The notes: a model not told the origin generated them from the sequence alone. DNA of 64,000 bases from Sulfurovum sp. UBA5198 (GCA_002412865.1 DHVW01000017.1:72568-136567); one strand, 5' to 3'. Counted from the first letter of the stretch, positions 17,865 through 27,470 are shown. Numbers and translations: made by a program.

Positions 17865-20131
17865 GATGCACCTACTGTATTAGTTTTTTCTATATTGAAA
17901 TTATTATATCTATATGACGATACCATAGAGCTACTTAAACCCATGTCAAAAGTAGGGTTTAAAGCTATGGTTCCTTTTAGTGTTGTGTCTATTTTGAATA
18001 CTCGTTCATAAACTATATCATTTATGGAGTATCTCAGACTTTGTCCATCTTCTATTTTAGCTATTTGTGCAAACTGCGATGAACCTTTTAATGTGTGAGA
18101 TTCACTTGAAGATAAAAGTTTTGATTTGTTTGTTGCATCTCCAAAATAGTGAGTTTCGTTACAATTGTAAACCATCGCTCCATCAAACGAGCTAAGCTCT
18201 GCTGGCTCTTCCAGGCTATCATCTTTTTTTGTCTCACAAGAAGCCAAAAGATAACCACGCATATCATTACCCTCTATATCAAAATCATCACGAAGATTAT
18301 CAAAATCTACTTCCATAAAACCTTTTGATACTGGCAACTTTGCTGTGTAATCAATAGTGTTTTTATTATAAAGTCCCAACTCGTTTGCAATATCATTTAG
18401 CGTATATCCATCATATGATATAGCTACATTTGTAGCTACTACTCGCTTGTCAATAGTTGTAAATGTTCCCTCTTGCTGATTAAGAGCTGGCATATCTAGA
18501 TTAGCAGCACCTTGCGAACTTAGTGTAAAATCACCAATCTCATTATAGCCTATACTTTCACCAACGCCTTGCTTATCAAGGTCGCAAATAAGAGACACAC
18601 CAAGAGCATTTGTAGCTGGAGGAATGGCAATAATTTCAAAATCACTATAGCTATCAATAATGCCAACAAGCTTTGCAATATGAGCAACTCTAGGATGAGC
18701 GTATATATCACTACCTATCACCAATGTGAATCTATTTTTTTTCTCAATAGCTTTGAAGAATTTCTCTAGCTCCTCTTCGCCAACATTACTCTCAGCACTT
18801 AGGTTACCAATATCTAGCTCTTTTATGTATTCTGATACATGTGCTGGCAACTCTTTATTGCTTAAAATATAACTTAGCAGTAGTGCCAGAACACCCTCTT
18901 CGCTTCCAACTTCATATTTGATAAATTGTGTTACAATATTTGAAATGCGACTATCTTCTATTGGGTGCATATAAGCTACTCTCGCACTTTGCCTTTTGCT
19001 AGCCATTGTAATATGGTATTTTACCATTGGATCGTCATCTTCTATGCGTGAGCCTAGCACTATAATGCCTTCACATTTGCTCAAGCTCTCCAAATTTCCA
19101 CCGTATAGTGATTTGCCACTTGTACTACTGTACGCACGCATAAACTCACCATATCCATAGGCCTCATCACACACAAGGTTATAATCAAATTTGTTTTTTA
19201 GCTCTTGAAGTATCTGTGCCTCTTCATTTGTAATAGAGGCAGAAAATTTAATAGTTTTTGCAGTTTTAAATGCTGAGATTCCAGCGTCAAATGCTTTTTT
19301 ATCTTTACCATTAACTCTATTTGCAAAGTCAAAACCATATCTACCTGCTCCGCATAGAGAGCTAAATTCAAATGGATTTGTCACTCTATAAATCGTATCA
19401 TTTTTGACCTCGTATGACAATGCACAGCCACTACTACAATGTGAACATGTGGCTGGTATCTTTGTTAGTTCCCACGCATTTGTAGAGTATTTGAAACTCG
19501 TGTCGACCAATGCACCTACAGGACATACAGCAGCTGATTCGCCTAGAGATGAATCAAAATGGTCATTTTTGGTATTTAAAATAGTAGATTTATATCCACC
19601 CATTTTTATTCTCAAAGCTTCATTTCCTGTGATTTCATGAGAAACTTTGACGCACTTTTCGCACATTATGCATAGTGCTGGATCATAGCTTATAAAGCCC
19701 CAATTTTGTACAGGACGATGAGGCTCTTTAGTCTGGAAAGTTTGAACCTCTACGCCATATTCTAAAGTTTTATTTTGCAAATCGCATTCCCCACTTTTAT
19801 CGCAAACGCCACATTCAAGTGGATGATTTACATTATAAAGCTTCATAATATTTTGTCTTTGCTTGAAGAGTTCACTATTTTGCGTATGTACTACAGCACC
19901 ATCCACGGCTCTCTCTTGGCATGATAGTATATGCCCATCTACACCCTCAACATCTACTATACACATACGACATGAAGCTATTGGCTCGACTTTGGTCAAG
20001 TAACACATAGTAGGTATATATATACCATTTCTGCGTGCGATTTTTAGTATTGTATCATTTGTCGTACCATTGCATATTTTACCATCGATTGTCACTTGGA
20101 TTTGTGTTTTAATATCTTTTTTATGTTCCAT
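17861..20131 (-). CDS. nuoG: NADH-quinone oxidoreductase subunit G, first copy (NuoG1)
   Basis: This 756-aa paralogue of the next gene has the [2Fe-2S] cysteines (43, 54, 57, 71), His103 with Cys107, 110 and 116, Cys154/157/160 with Cys203, and an N7-type CSHCSSGC motif (Cys229-236). The second ferredoxin motif of NuoG2 is absent: only the last cysteine (AAVCPVGALV) remains. The C-terminal domain is molybdopterin-enzyme-like without catalytic signs. The two NuoG proteins share end-to-end architecture and must be an old tandem duplication, since they are clearly diverged. Stoichiometry in the complex cannot be read from sequence. Confidence 0.92.
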   Translation of the reverse strand: MEHKKDIKTQIQVTIDGKICNGTTNDTILKIARRNGIYIPTMCYLTKVEPIASCRMCIVDVEGVDGHILSCQERAVDGAVVHTQNSELFKQRQNIMKLYNVNHPLECGVCDKSGECDLQNKTLEYGVEVQTFQTKEPHRPVQNWGFISYDPALCIMCEKCVKVSHEITGNEALRIKMGGYKSTILNTKNDHFDSSLGESAAVCPVGALVDTSFKYSTNAWELTKIPATCSHCSSGCALSYEVKNDTIYRVTNPFEFSSLCGAGRYGFDFANRVNGKDKKAFDAGISAFKTAKTIKFSASITNEEAQILQELKNKFDYNLVCDEAYGYGEFMRAYSSTSGKSLYGGNLESLSKCEGIIVLGSRIEDDDPMVKYHITMASKRQSARVAYMHPIEDSRISNIVTQFIKYEVGSEEGVLALLLSYILSNKELPAHVSEYIKELDIGNLSAESNVGEEELEKFFKAIEKKNRFTLVIGSDIYAHPRVAHIAKLVGIIDSYSDFEIIAIPPATNALGVSLICDLDKQGVGESIGYNEIGDFTLSSQGAANLDMPALNQQEGTFTTIDKRVVATNVAISYDGYTLNDIANELGLYNKNTIDYTAKLPVSKGFMEVDFDNLRDDFDIEGNDMRGYLLASCETKKDDSLEEPAELSSFDGAMVYNCNETHYFGDATNKSKLLSSSESHTLKGSSQFAQIAKIEDGQSLRYSINDIVYERVFKIDTTLKGTIALNPTFDMGLSSSMVSSYRYNNFNIEKTNTVGAS

Positions 20132-20132
20132 A

Positions 20133-22145
20133 TTACACCGTCACCATTGAGATATAATAACAACGCATGCATCGCTCAGCTTCACGCAAGGCTTCTTCAC
20201 CAGTGAATCCTAGATTTACCTCTTTGTTGTTATATTTTCGTTCATCAACTTCAAGTTTTTCACTGACTTTTCGTGGAATTCCTGGCATCCATCCTTTGAT
20301 TTTCTCTTTTTTATCATAGACTTTTAGAGCTTTTAGGTGATCTTCCATAATCTCATCATCAGTCAAACTTACAACGCCATCATATAAATATCTAGATATT
20401 ACAGATGATGCTCTTTTTGCTTGACCTACTGCATTTACTATTGTCATTGGTCCATATTCACAATCCCCTGCTGCGAACAGTCCAGCACGGCTAGTCATAT
20501 AATCTTTGCCGTTTGTTAACAAAGTCCCCCATGAAGTCATTCCAAGTTCCCAATCACTTGGTAATATTTGCAAATCAGCAGCTTGAGAAACAGCAGGGAT
20601 TAGATAATCACACTCTATCTCAAAATCTCCATCTTCTCTTTGTACCAGCTGAGCTCGTCCACCATTTGGGTCAGGAACTAGTTCGAATTGATTTACTTTA
20701 AGCTTCGTTATCTGTTTCCCGTCATCAAATATCTCTTCGATTGCAGAGTGAAATATAAATTCTACACCCTCTTCTACTGCCTCATGATACTCTTCATATG
20801 TAGTATTACCAATGATAGTTTTTTCATCACGACGATAAAGCATTACAACTCGCTTAGCTCCCTCTCTGATAGAACATCGCACGACATCCATAGAGGTAAA
20901 TCCACCACCAACACATACTACAACTTTGCCTTCTAAGTCTTCTTTGGCAGGACTGCCGATACCATATTTATGCCATAGATTTACTTTGTCAAGCATTGAT
21001 ATCGCACCCCAATATCCACCCATATCCATCTTTTCGTTCGCTGCACCGACTTTTTTGGATAATCTCGTACCAAACGCTAAAAGTGTAGAGTCATACTCTG
21101 CTTCTATCTCTTTTAGTCGCTCTGCCGTTACCCTGTGATTAGCAATAACACTTACGGCCTCCATAGAAGTCACTAGCTCGATATCTTTATTATATTTATC
21201 AATTGGCATACGATACTCAGGGACTCCAACTGCTACTTCACCACCAAGCACAGGAAGCTCTTCGAAAATATCTACTTTTATACCCTCTAAAGCAAGATAA
21301 TAAGCAGCTGTTAATCCAGCAGGTCCAGCTCCTATAATAGCTACTTTTTTGCCATCATTTTTGAGTGGCTTTGGCTCATATGGATGTAACCATGGAAGTT
21401 CATGGTCGGTCTCATAATCAGCCCCTAATCTTTTTAGCTCCATAATAGAGATAGGCTCATCAAGGTTCGTTCTACGGCAGGCATCTTCACATGGGTGAGG
21501 ACATACACGACCACAGGTGTGAGCTAATGGCATTGTAGCTCTTGTTGCAGCTAATGATTCATCAAAAATCATATCTCTAACACCCTCAATATAAGCAGGA
21601 ATATCAACATGAGCAGGACACATATCTGTACATGGCGCAGTTACTTTGGCTATATATTTAACCTCTTGATTATAATGTTTTGACTCTTTTTGATTATCTA
21701 TGAGGTCACTAAAATCAGCTTCATAGTAATTCATAAGGTCTAAAATTGGTTTTGGTACTGTTATGCCTATTTCACATTTTGAAGTAGTCATCATTGTGCT
21801 ACTAACTTCTTTTATATGTGCAATATCTTCATAACTACCTTCGCCTCTAGCGATCTTGTCAAGCATATCATATAAAATTCGTCCACCCCATCTACCTGGA
21901 GCACATCTGCCACATGCTTCTGAATATACTTGGTATTGTGCTGCATATTCTAGTGCTAACCTAACTACATCTATATCACCATCAAAGATTGAAACGCCAT
22001 CCCAGCCGATAAACGCTTTTGACGCTACATCTGCTGTGTAGTTCTCGGGCAGCTTAAAATCTGATGTTGTCCATGAGGAGCTATCAACAATACCACGATT
22101 ATCAATAAGTTCACCACGCCATGTAGAAAAAACCACATTTGCCAT
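20133..22145 (-). CDS. NuoF-like/GltD-like fusion flavoprotein in the nuo operon
   Basis: This 670-aa protein occupies the nuoF position but is not classical NuoF. Residues 70-130 resemble only the C-terminal Fe-S end of NuoF (Cys78 and Cys81 in CGRCAPGR, Cys124 in SKCEIG); the third cysteine of the usual CxxCxxC is Gly84. Residues 165-230 carry GltD-type [4Fe-4S] cysteines (172, 176, 211, 215, 219, 223). An FAD-binding GAGPAG is near 272-277, and a second dinucleotide fold (VCVGGGFTSMDVVR) near 410 should bind NAD(P)H. It probably feeds electrons from a pyridine nucleotide or ferredoxin/flavodoxin into the peripheral arm. The donor is unknown. Confidence 0.88.
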   Translation of the reverse strand: MANVVFSTWRGELIDNRGIVDSSSWTTSDFKLPENYTADVASKAFIGWDGVSIFDGDIDVVRLALEYAAQYQVYSEACGRCAPGRWGGRILYDMLDKIARGEGSYEDIAHIKEVSSTMMTTSKCEIGITVPKPILDLMNYYEADFSDLIDNQKESKHYNQEVKYIAKVTAPCTDMCPAHVDIPAYIEGVRDMIFDESLAATRATMPLAHTCGRVCPHPCEDACRRTNLDEPISIMELKRLGADYETDHELPWLHPYEPKPLKNDGKKVAIIGAGPAGLTAAYYLALEGIKVDIFEELPVLGGEVAVGVPEYRMPIDKYNKDIELVTSMEAVSVIANHRVTAERLKEIEAEYDSTLLAFGTRLSKKVGAANEKMDMGGYWGAISMLDKVNLWHKYGIGSPAKEDLEGKVVVCVGGGFTSMDVVRCSIREGAKRVVMLYRRDEKTIIGNTTYEEYHEAVEEGVEFIFHSAIEEIFDDGKQITKLKVNQFELVPDPNGGRAQLVQREDGDFEIECDYLIPAVSQAADLQILPSDWELGMTSWGTLLTNGKDYMTSRAGLFAAGDCEYGPMTIVNAVGQAKRASSVISRYLYDGVVSLTDDEIMEDHLKALKVYDKKEKIKGWMPGIPRKVSEKLEVDERKYNNKEVNLGFTGEEALREAERCMRCYYISMVTV

Positions 22146-22379
22146 CTAGTTACCTTTTTTCTTTACCACTATCGTCCAATCTACTTCATTGAATTTAATA
22201 GAGTTCATAAGCTCAAATCCAGCCTCTTTGACCATATCTGCACTCTTTTGTACAGGGCTAAAATCTCCTATCTCAAAAAGAAATATTCCAACTTCGCCTT
22301 TGTCAAGTCCGCCATTCATAAGCTCACTCATTCGTCCATAGAAATCATCTTTTAGGTGTCTCAAATCATATCTTTTCAT
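22146..22379 (-). CDS. small NuoE-like protein (Campylobacterota type)
   Basis: This 77-aa protein is encoded between nuoD and the NuoF-like gene. It contains no cysteine, so it cannot hold the N1a [2Fe-2S] cluster of classical NuoE, which is about twice as long. By position and size it corresponds to the short NuoE replacement of Helicobacter and Campylobacter (HP1264/Cj1575c type). It directly abuts the next gene. Its likely role is structural, docking the replacement electron-input module. Confidence 0.85.
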   Translation of the reverse strand: MKRYDLRHLKDDFYGRMSELMNGGLDKGEVGIFLFEIGDFSPVQKSADMVKEAGFELMNSIKFNEVDWTIVVKKKGN

Positions 22380-22390
22380 TCTCCAGCCCT

Positions 22391-23617
22391 TTATCTATCT
22401 ATTTCGCCAAAGACGATATTTGTATTACCAATAATAGTAACAACATCGGCTATATATGTGCCAACTAAAATCTCTTGCAAAAGCCCAGTATGAAAGAAGC
22501 TTGGTGCTCTACACTTCAAACGATAAGCGTATGGCTCGCCTTCACTTTTGATATAAAAGCCAAGTTCACCTTTTGGTGATTCTGTTGGTACATATACCTC
22601 GCCTACTGGTGGTCTCATTCCTTGAGTGACAAGCACAAAGTGTTGCATTAATGCATAATTTTGTGTCATTATCTCCTCTTTTGGAGCTGAAATATATTGT
22701 GGTGCATGTGCCATTAGCTGTGGAGCAGTTGGCGCGTACATCGGGATTAATTGATGAAGAATTCTAACTGATTGCTTCATCTCTTCCATATATATACGGT
22801 ATCTGCCGTAGCTATCACATCTATCACTTGTAGGAATATCAAAATCTAACTCGCTATAAAGCTCATATGGCTCTTCTTTTCTGATATCATAATTCACGCC
22901 AGAACCTCTAAGCATAGGACCAGTACAGCCCCAGCTCAGTGCATTTTCTGCTGATAATACACCCACATCTTCTAGTCTCATTTTCCAAATTCTATTAGCT
23001 GTAAGTAAATCTTCATAAGTTTTGATATCAGTCGGGAGTCTGTTGATAAATTTCTCTAAACTCTCCAACCAACCAGTAGGTAAATCAAGTGGCACGCCAC
23101 CGATACGAACCGCTGAATGCGTAAGTCTAGCCCCACAATAATCCTCCATTAAATCCATAGCAAATTCTCTCTCTCTAAATGCGTAGAGGAACACAGACAT
23201 AGCTCCAACATCAAGTGCATGAGTTGCTAGGAAAAATAGGTGCGAAATAATACGGTTAAGCTCTAGTAGCATTGTTCTTATTACCTGAGCTCTTCTTGGT
23301 GCTTCAATACCCAAAAGTTTCTCGACTGCTAAAGCGTAAGCGTAGTTATTAGAAGTTGATGCTATATAATCAAGTCTGTCTGTTGTAGGCAAAAACTCAT
23401 TATATGTCATATTTTCTGCCATCTTTTCTATACCACGATGAAGATAGCCTATATCTGGATAAGCTTTAGTGACAAGCTCACCATCAAGCTCTAGCACAAG
23501 TCTAAGTTGACCATGAGCTGATGGATGTTGTGGTCCAAAGTTAATGACCATTGTGTTGTCATCTCTCTCGAAGTTTAGATTCTCAAAAAACGGTGTTAAT
23601 TTATTGGTTACTTGCAT
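22391..23617 (-). CDS. nuoD: NADH-quinone oxidoreductase subunit D
   Basis: NuoD is the 49-kDa subunit that forms the quinone-reduction site with NuoB. Its 408 aa include the conserved NFGPQHPSAHGQLRLVLELD segment with the quinone-site histidines, the YLHRGIEKMAE segment, and the C-terminal VFGEIDR ending. AAGGG precedes the ATG at a normal distance. It lies between nuoC and the small NuoE-like gene. Confidence 0.97.
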   Translation of the reverse strand: MQVTNKLTPFFENLNFERDDNTMVINFGPQHPSAHGQLRLVLELDGELVTKAYPDIGYLHRGIEKMAENMTYNEFLPTTDRLDYIASTSNNYAYALAVEKLLGIEAPRRAQVIRTMLLELNRIISHLFFLATHALDVGAMSVFLYAFREREFAMDLMEDYCGARLTHSAVRIGGVPLDLPTGWLESLEKFINRLPTDIKTYEDLLTANRIWKMRLEDVGVLSAENALSWGCTGPMLRGSGVNYDIRKEEPYELYSELDFDIPTSDRCDSYGRYRIYMEEMKQSVRILHQLIPMYAPTAPQLMAHAPQYISAPKEEIMTQNYALMQHFVLVTQGMRPPVGEVYVPTESPKGELGFYIKSEGEPYAYRLKCRAPSFFHTGLLQEILVGTYIADVVTIIGNTNIVFGEIDR

Positions 23618-23629
23618 ATTATTCTACCC

Positions 23630-24415
23630 TTATCTTCGTTTTTTGAGCTCTTTTTGCTCTTTTTGGTAATCTACCATTACTGTTTTACTATACTCAATCG
23701 GTTGAGCTACTTCGCCACCAGATATATCTGCACCAAATGGAACTTCATATCCTACTCTAGAGAATCTTTTAGTATCGTATCTATCTACATTCGCAGGGTC
23801 TCTATTTTCAGGTCCTATTGCATCTCTGTTTTCTTTACCAAATATTTTATCTACCTCATACCATGATGCAGCCTCATCCCCTTGCAAAGGATAAGTTTTT
23901 AGAAGTGGGTGCCCTACCCAATCATCAGGCATTAAAATTCGTTTCAAATATGGATGATTATTTATATAAATTCCAAACATATCATACATCTCTCGCTCTG
24001 CGAAATTTGCCATTTTAAACAATGGTACTATACTTTCAATAGCACTACCAAGTGCTAGTTGACACACAACTCGTACACGAAGAGCTTCAGTTACATTTAG
24101 CATTTGATAGAAAATCTCAAATTCTCCACGCTTAGCTAGATAATCAACCGCACTAAGTTCACTACACATTGTATAGCCAAACTTCTCTTTTAGTATTGTC
24201 AAAACTGCTATATTATCAGTTGGCTTATTGATATGAATTATTAGCTGACCTAGTTGAGTGTATGACTCTTTGCTGTATTTTTTGAGTGCTGTAACAATTT
24301 TCGAAAACTGACTACCTGCTTCTACCTCAAATTTTGGCATTTGTGGAGCTACCCAAAATCTATCTGTATAGTAAGATTTCGCTTGAACGCTATCTTTTGG
24401 AGTGTATTTTCTCAT
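23630..24415 (-). CDS. nuoC: NADH-quinone oxidoreductase subunit C
   Basis: NuoC is the 30-kDa subunit of the peripheral arm. The signature ANFAEREMYDMFGIYINNHP is followed by RILMPDDWVGHPLLKTYPL. The C-terminus carries a lineage-specific tail of about 70 residues. The ATG at 24415 is preferred over an adjacent upstream GTG (24418); it overlaps the nuoB stop as TGATG, which indicates translational coupling. Confidence 0.96.
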   Translation of the reverse strand: MRKYTPKDSVQAKSYYTDRFWVAPQMPKFEVEAGSQFSKIVTALKKYSKESYTQLGQLIIHINKPTDNIAVLTILKEKFGYTMCSELSAVDYLAKRGEFEIFYQMLNVTEALRVRVVCQLALGSAIESIVPLFKMANFAEREMYDMFGIYINNHPYLKRILMPDDWVGHPLLKTYPLQGDEAASWYEVDKIFGKENRDAIGPENRDPANVDRYDTKRFSRVGYEVPFGADISGGEVAQPIEYSKTVMVDYQKEQKELKKRR

Positions 24416-24927
24416 CACACTAACCTTTGTTTGATATTTTTATTCATATTGGCTGATTCTCTTCTGATTTTCTTTTGAAGCATCATCATCGCATACTGCA
24501 AAGTTTCTGGTCTAGGTGCACATCCTGGCAAGTAAATATCCACAGGAACTATACGGTCAACACCTTGCACTGTGGCGTATGTATTGAACATTCCACCTGT
24601 ATTTGCACAGCTTCCCATAGATATTACCCATTTTGGCTCTGCCATTTGATCATACAGTCTACGTGTAAATTCAGCATGTTTTTTTGATAATGTGCCTGCA
24701 AGTATCATAACATCGGCTTGTCTAGGAGAAGCTCTAAAAATAGTACCAAATCTATCAAAGTCAAATCTACTAGCACCACTAGCCATCATCTCAATAGCAC
24801 AACAAGCTAGACCATATGTGAGTGGCCAAAGCGAGTTTGAACGCCCCCAGTTTACTAGCTTATCCACTGTTGTTAGTGCGATTGGTAACCCTGCGGTTGA
24901 ACCATAATTTACTTGATGCTGTGCCAT
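24415..24927 (-). CDS. nuoB: NADH-quinone oxidoreductase subunit B
   Basis: NuoB carries cluster N2, the last electron carrier before quinone. The motif AxxCC is seen as GLACCAIEMMASGASRFDFD, with further cysteines in GSCANTGG and PGCAPRPE. I use the ATG at 24927 (MAQHQVNYG): it has AAGGAG eight bases upstream, while the longer frame would need a GTG at 24948. It overlaps the end of nuoA by 19 bp. Confidence 0.96.
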   Translation of the reverse strand: MAQHQVNYGSTAGLPIALTTVDKLVNWGRSNSLWPLTYGLACCAIEMMASGASRFDFDRFGTIFRASPRQADVMILAGTLSKKHAEFTRRLYDQMAEPKWVISMGSCANTGGMFNTYATVQGVDRIVPVDIYLPGCAPRPETLQYAMMMLQKKIRRESANMNKNIKQRLV

Positions 24928-25298
24928 TCTAATGCTCCTTTTTTCCACGCGTATACAAAACCGATTGCTAATAATAAGATAAATAGTATCATCTCAACCA
25001 AACCAAACCAACCAAGTGCTTTAAATGTAATAGCCCATGGAAACATAAATATAATCTCTACATCAAATAGTATGAACAAGAGTGCTATCAGATAAAACTG
25101 AACTGATATACTATTTGGCTGTTTAGTGACCTCAGGTCCACACTCATATATTGAAAGCTTTAGCTTTTCTGTATCTTTTTTTGCTAGTTTTCTACTTACA
25201 AATCTCTGTAAGGCAAGTGTAGCTGGGAATGCTACAAATGTCACTAGTGTCAAGATAAATACCCCAAAGTATGGGTGAGATGAAGCGATATGTTCCAT
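24909..25298 (-). CDS. nuoA: NADH-quinone oxidoreductase subunit A
   Basis: NuoA is a 129-aa, three-helix membrane subunit and the first gene of the operon. The conserved loop YECGPEVT and the helix segment FDVEIIFMFPWAI are present. AAGGGA lies six bases upstream of the ATG. The 205 bp upstream (25299-25503) hold no other gene and should contain the nuo promoter; the only structure I see there is a 12-bp palindrome AGGTATATACCT at 25475-25486. Confidence 0.97.
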   Translation of the reverse strand: MEHIASSHPYFGVFILTLVTFVAFPATLALQRFVSRKLAKKDTEKLKLSIYECGPEVTKQPNSISVQFYLIALLFILFDVEIIFMFPWAITFKALGWFGLVEMILFILLLAIGFVYAWKKGALEWHSIK

Positions 25299-25503
25299 TT
25301 TTAATCCCTTGTTTATTGCTTGAGTTTACTCATAACTGTATGCTATATTAGCAAAAAGATGATTAAAGAACGCCTCACTGGTGGATAATGTATGGATTTG
25401 AATTGAATGGCTGTGTAACAATGTGAAACACGAAAAGTATAGTAGTGATTTTGGTTATGATTTGGATAAATTTTAGGTATATACCTTTATAGTCGCCGAC
25501 TAA

Positions 25504-26721
25504 TTATATGTCTTTACCTGCTCTAATGCCACTCACCCATGCGAAGTGAAAATTAAATCCACCCCTATCACCATCAACATCCAGTATCTCTCCGGCGAAA
25601 TATAGGTTTGGTACTAGCTTAGATTCCATGGTTTGTGGATTTACTTCATTTGTATTTATCCCGCCTGTGGCGACCTCTGCGCCTCTAAAGCCTTTTGTGT
25701 CACTGATTGATAGTTTGAGATTTTTGATACTATATATGAGCTTACCTATCTCTTTTCTATTTAGCTCTTTTTCTGTTTTTATTTTGCATTTTGACTGTTC
25801 AAGTATAATTGGAATCAACTTTTTATTCATGACACCTTGAAGCCATAACTCTATTGGTTTTTCACTGGCACTATTTATGCGTGACAATAACAAATTCATG
25901 AGCTGTTCTTTAGTAAAAGTTGGCATCAAATCAAGGCTCAGTTCACAATACTCAAAATTCGCTAATCTACTGCTAGCTTCACGGCTAATATCCAAAATCG
26001 CTAATCCACTAATACCGTAATCAGTGAAAAGTAAATCGCCCTTCTGTTCTGTGACATACTCATTGTTAGTATAGAGTTTGGCTGCTCCTGCTACTTTCAC
26101 TCCCGTACACGATTTTACCCATTTTTCATCTGAGCAGAGCTGTACAAGTGATGGGTAACTAGGCACCAACGAGTGTCCCATCACGGAGGCAAATTCATAG
26201 CCAGAGTTTGAGCCTCCCAGCTGTGGGGCAGCCGGTGAGCCAGACGCAATGATAAGTTTTTGGCATTTTTTGATACCATGCGCGGTTTCTAGAGTAAAAG
26301 TATCTTTGGTTTTCTCTATGTCTGTAACTATACAATCACAAATTATCTCAACTCCAAGGCGTTTTGCTTCATACTCCAATAATTCCACTACCGAGCTTGC
26401 CTGCATAGACATCGGAAACATTTTGCCATCAGACCCCTCTATTAGTTCAAGCCCGATGGAGCCAAAAAATTCTTCTACAACTTTAAAGCCATATCCACTA
26501 AGAACTTCCTCTATAAAGGCAGGATTTTGTCCATGAAAACGCCGAGTAGTGATATTTTTATTCCCAATATTACACTTTCCATTACCGCTAACTAAAATCT
26601 TTTTACCAATTTTACTGTTCTGTTCAAGTAGTGCTACTTTGTGTCCATTTCGAGCCGAGGTTATAGCTGCTACTAAGCCAGCAGCTCCAGCACCAATGAT
26701 GATTATGGTTTTATTATTCAT
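25504..26721 (-). CDS. HI0933/YhiN-family FAD-dependent oxidoreductase
   Basis: This 405-aa flavoprotein belongs to the HI0933 family (aminoacetone oxidase-like; cellular substrate uncertain). The N-terminus has the FAD-binding GAGAAG followed by EQNSKIGKKILVSGNGKCN, and the C-terminus has the family block TGGINTNEVNPQTMESK and FAGEILDVDGDRGGFNFHFA. It is downstream of mntP, separated by 61 bp that contain one copy of an imperfect 36-bp repeat. Confidence 0.92.
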   Translation of the reverse strand: MNNKTIIIIGAGAAGLVAAITSARNGHKVALLEQNSKIGKKILVSGNGKCNIGNKNITTRRFHGQNPAFIEEVLSGYGFKVVEEFFGSIGLELIEGSDGKMFPMSMQASSVVELLEYEAKRLGVEIICDCIVTDIEKTKDTFTLETAHGIKKCQKLIIASGSPAAPQLGGSNSGYEFASVMGHSLVPSYPSLVQLCSDEKWVKSCTGVKVAGAAKLYTNNEYVTEQKGDLLFTDYGISGLAILDISREASSRLANFEYCELSLDLMPTFTKEQLMNLLLSRINSASEKPIELWLQGVMNKKLIPIILEQSKCKIKTEKELNRKEIGKLIYSIKNLKLSISDTKGFRGAEVATGGINTNEVNPQTMESKLVPNLYFAGEILDVDGDRGGFNFHFAWVSGIRAGKDI

Positions 26722-26755
26722 TTTACAATTTTATCCAAAAATGCTAAACAAATAG
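26720..26755. repeat. imperfect 36-bp repeat downstream of mntP
   Basis: Matches 27382-27417 at 32 of 36 positions. On the minus strand one frame of both copies encodes CLAFLDKI(V/A)K followed by a stop, and three of the four differences are at codon third positions. This looks like the 3' end of a former or cryptic coding sequence rather than a regulatory repeat. Confidence 0.6.
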
Positions 26756-26782
26756 GCGATGCAAATCCCACTCCAATAATTC

Positions 26783-27334
26783 CTAAAATAGAGTATGATC
26801 TGCTAGGATTTTTATCCCAATTAAAATCAAAATTACTCCACCGATTTTTTCAGCTTTATTTTCAAGATATGAATCTCCCTTGCTCCCCATATATACACCA
26901 AAATAGCTAAAACCAAAAGTAATCATACCTATTATCGCCATGGTTGTAAAAGGATTAATATCTAGTAAGTTTAGGGTAAATCCAGCAGCCATAGCATCTA
27001 TACTGGTTGCAATCGCCAACAAAAGAAGTACTTTATTGGTAATTATTGCGATTTCATCTTCTACATCTTCGCCGAAACTTTCATAAAGCATCTTTGCACC
27101 AATAGCCGCCAAAAGAACAAACGCAACCCAGTGGTCAACTGATTCTATGAAAGTCCCTAGCCCAATGCTTGCCAAATATCCAAAAAGTGGCATCAAAGCC
27201 TGAAAAAATCCGAAAAGTAATCCTATTTTCAAGGCAAAATTTCTATTAAACTCTCCAGATTTGACACCAAGGCCAACCGCAACAGCAAAAGCATCCATCG
27301 AAAGTGCAAACGCTAATAATAAAACTTCAAACAT
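26783..27334 (-). CDS. mntP: manganese efflux pump MntP
   Basis: MntP exports Mn2+ across the inner membrane. The 183-aa protein has six predicted helices in two DUF204 halves. The first half has ALSMDAFAVAVGLGVK and the second TSIDAMAAGFTLNLL, with the acidic residues that are important in MntP. No yybP-ykoY-type structure is obvious in the 136 bp upstream. It is flanked on both sides by the imperfect 36-bp repeat. Confidence 0.94.
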   Translation of the reverse strand: MFEVLLLAFALSMDAFAVAVGLGVKSGEFNRNFALKIGLLFGFFQALMPLFGYLASIGLGTFIESVDHWVAFVLLAAIGAKMLYESFGEDVEDEIAIITNKVLLLLAIATSIDAMAAGFTLNLLDINPFTTMAIIGMITFGFSYFGVYMGSKGDSYLENKAEKIGGVILILIGIKILADHTLF

Positions 27335-27381
27335 AATTGCTTCCTATTCTCTCTCATGCCATTTTGATGGTATTGATTTTT

Positions 27382-27417
27382 ATTTTGCAATTTTATCTAA
27401 AAATGCCAAACAAAGAG
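27382..27417. repeat. imperfect 36-bp repeat upstream of mntP
   Basis: Second copy of the repeat at 26720-26755. It lies between the mntP start and the divergent DUF3817 gene. The CLAFLDKIAK-stop reading frame has an upstream in-frame stop here, so this copy alone cannot be a gene of more than about 20 codons. Confidence 0.6.
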
Positions 27418-27470
27418 CAATACTAAAACAAGTTTCTTTGGATATACTTCACAAAAAATCAAGGAACGAT

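Noticed and set aside
27261..27470. Longer start for the DUF3817 protein
   Set aside because: The extension lies antisense to mntP and lacks family similarity; the internal ATG at 27471 has AAGGA upstream.
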